Part shown: in pieces, positions 63,911 to 64,000 of the stretch
Numbering within the stretch: the first letter of the stretch is position 1
How the letters are laid out: each line of letters begins with the position of its first letter
Origin: Olsenella sp. kh2p3
Lineage (GTDB): Bacteria; Actinomycetota; Coriobacteriia; Coriobacteriales; Atopobiaceae
NCBI GenBank assembly: GCA_900119625.1
Contig: FPKD01000001.1
Coordinates: 620,001-684,000 of the forward strand
Length of the DNA: 64,000 bases
Reading direction: 5' to 3'
Program-made: the position numbers and the translations under genes
Notes under the pieces: generated by a model
What the model saw: only the letters and a program-made list of their open reading frames with translations
The model's database searches: none
Told to the model about the DNA's origin: nothing

Positions 63911-64000
63911 GGGGCAGAGTCATGAAGTTCGCTGAGGGGGGTTCGGCGTTGGACGTTAGAACGGCGGACGAGATAGACGAGATAGCGGAGGGTCTGCACG
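63907..64000 (+). CDS. Unidentified gene following the integrase (5' end only)
   Basis: An open frame from ATG 63907, overlapping the integrase stop, continues to the window end with 31 codons visible (MRGRVMKFAEGGSALDVRT). The position would suit an excisionase or a small helper gene, but there is too little sequence to say. A second in-frame ATG lies at 63922. Confidence 0.5.
   Translation, partial: MRGRVMKFAEGGSALDVRTADEIDEIAEGLH

Larger units (their letters stand above)
62384..64000 (+). mobile_element. Left end of an integrative element inserted in tRNA-Lys
   Basis: The tRNA fragment is followed at once by a tyrosine integrase and a tightly linked downstream gene. The element continues past the right edge, so its type (prophage, conjugative element or genomic island) is not shown. 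Confidence 0.8.

Overview
The window looks like a chromosome segment from a high-GC, anaerobic Gram-positive actinobacterium, most likely Coriobacteriia (Olsenella/Atopobium-like). The evidence is a GC-rich genome with strong AGGAGG-type ribosome sites and several GTG starts, a mycobacterial-style FHA/PP2C/RodA-PBP/PASTA-kinase operon, a large pyruvate:ferredoxin oxidoreductase, LytTR regulators and sortase-assembled pili. The taxonomic call is inference; no rRNA is present.

Layout, left to right. 1-2.8 kb: PTS beta-glucoside import (EIIC cut by the window edge), a GH1 phospho-beta-glucosidase and a divergent GntR regulator. 3.3-6.3 kb: a membrane protein and an AmmeMemoRadiSam pair (MEMO-AMMECR1 fusion plus radical SAM enzyme). 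6.3-12 kb: an AAA/DUF4143 ATPase with palindromic repeats upstream, pgi, thioredoxin and a PAP2 phosphatase. 12.2-19.2 kb: a five-gene pilus operon (VWA tip protein, signal-peptidase-like protein, FctA-like shaft pilin, class B sortase, FctB-like base pilin) in the same order as the Streptococcus pyogenes FCT pilus locus, facing a LytTR regulator. 19.2-23.1 kb: a phosphodiesterase, a LytS/LytR-type two-component system and a glycosyltransferase. 23.4-27 kb: nifJ. 27-34.2 kb: small hypotheticals, GluQ-RS, three tRNAs, a patatin-like phospholipase, serS. 34.4-44.3 kb: a cell-wall/division signalling operon in which RodA and the class B PBP are one polypeptide. 44.5-47.2 kb: an AT-richer Sau3AI-like restriction-modification pair, probably acquired. 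47.5-57.4 kb: an AlbA_2 protein, tRNA-Arg, purC, an OmpR-type two-component system, a Tat lipoprotein, purB and a membrane protein behind a LexA-like box. 57.6-58.8 kb: a decayed oleate hydratase gene joined to the start of a TetR gene. 59-62 kb: argG-argH. From 62.38 kb an integrative element begins at a 3' fragment of tRNA-Lys, with its integrase first, and runs off the right edge.

The least expected structure is non-coding. Four intergenic arrays (about 7.91-8.19, 11.84-12.17, 33.85-34.05 and 48.88-49.06 kb) share a 60-61 bp period. Each unit is a GC-rich hairpin whose stem varies with compensatory changes, plus a related ~30 bp linker. Separately, five intergenic sites carry long, nearly perfect inverted repeats of unknown function (2.9, 7.8, 23.3, 47.3 and 58.9-59.1 kb).
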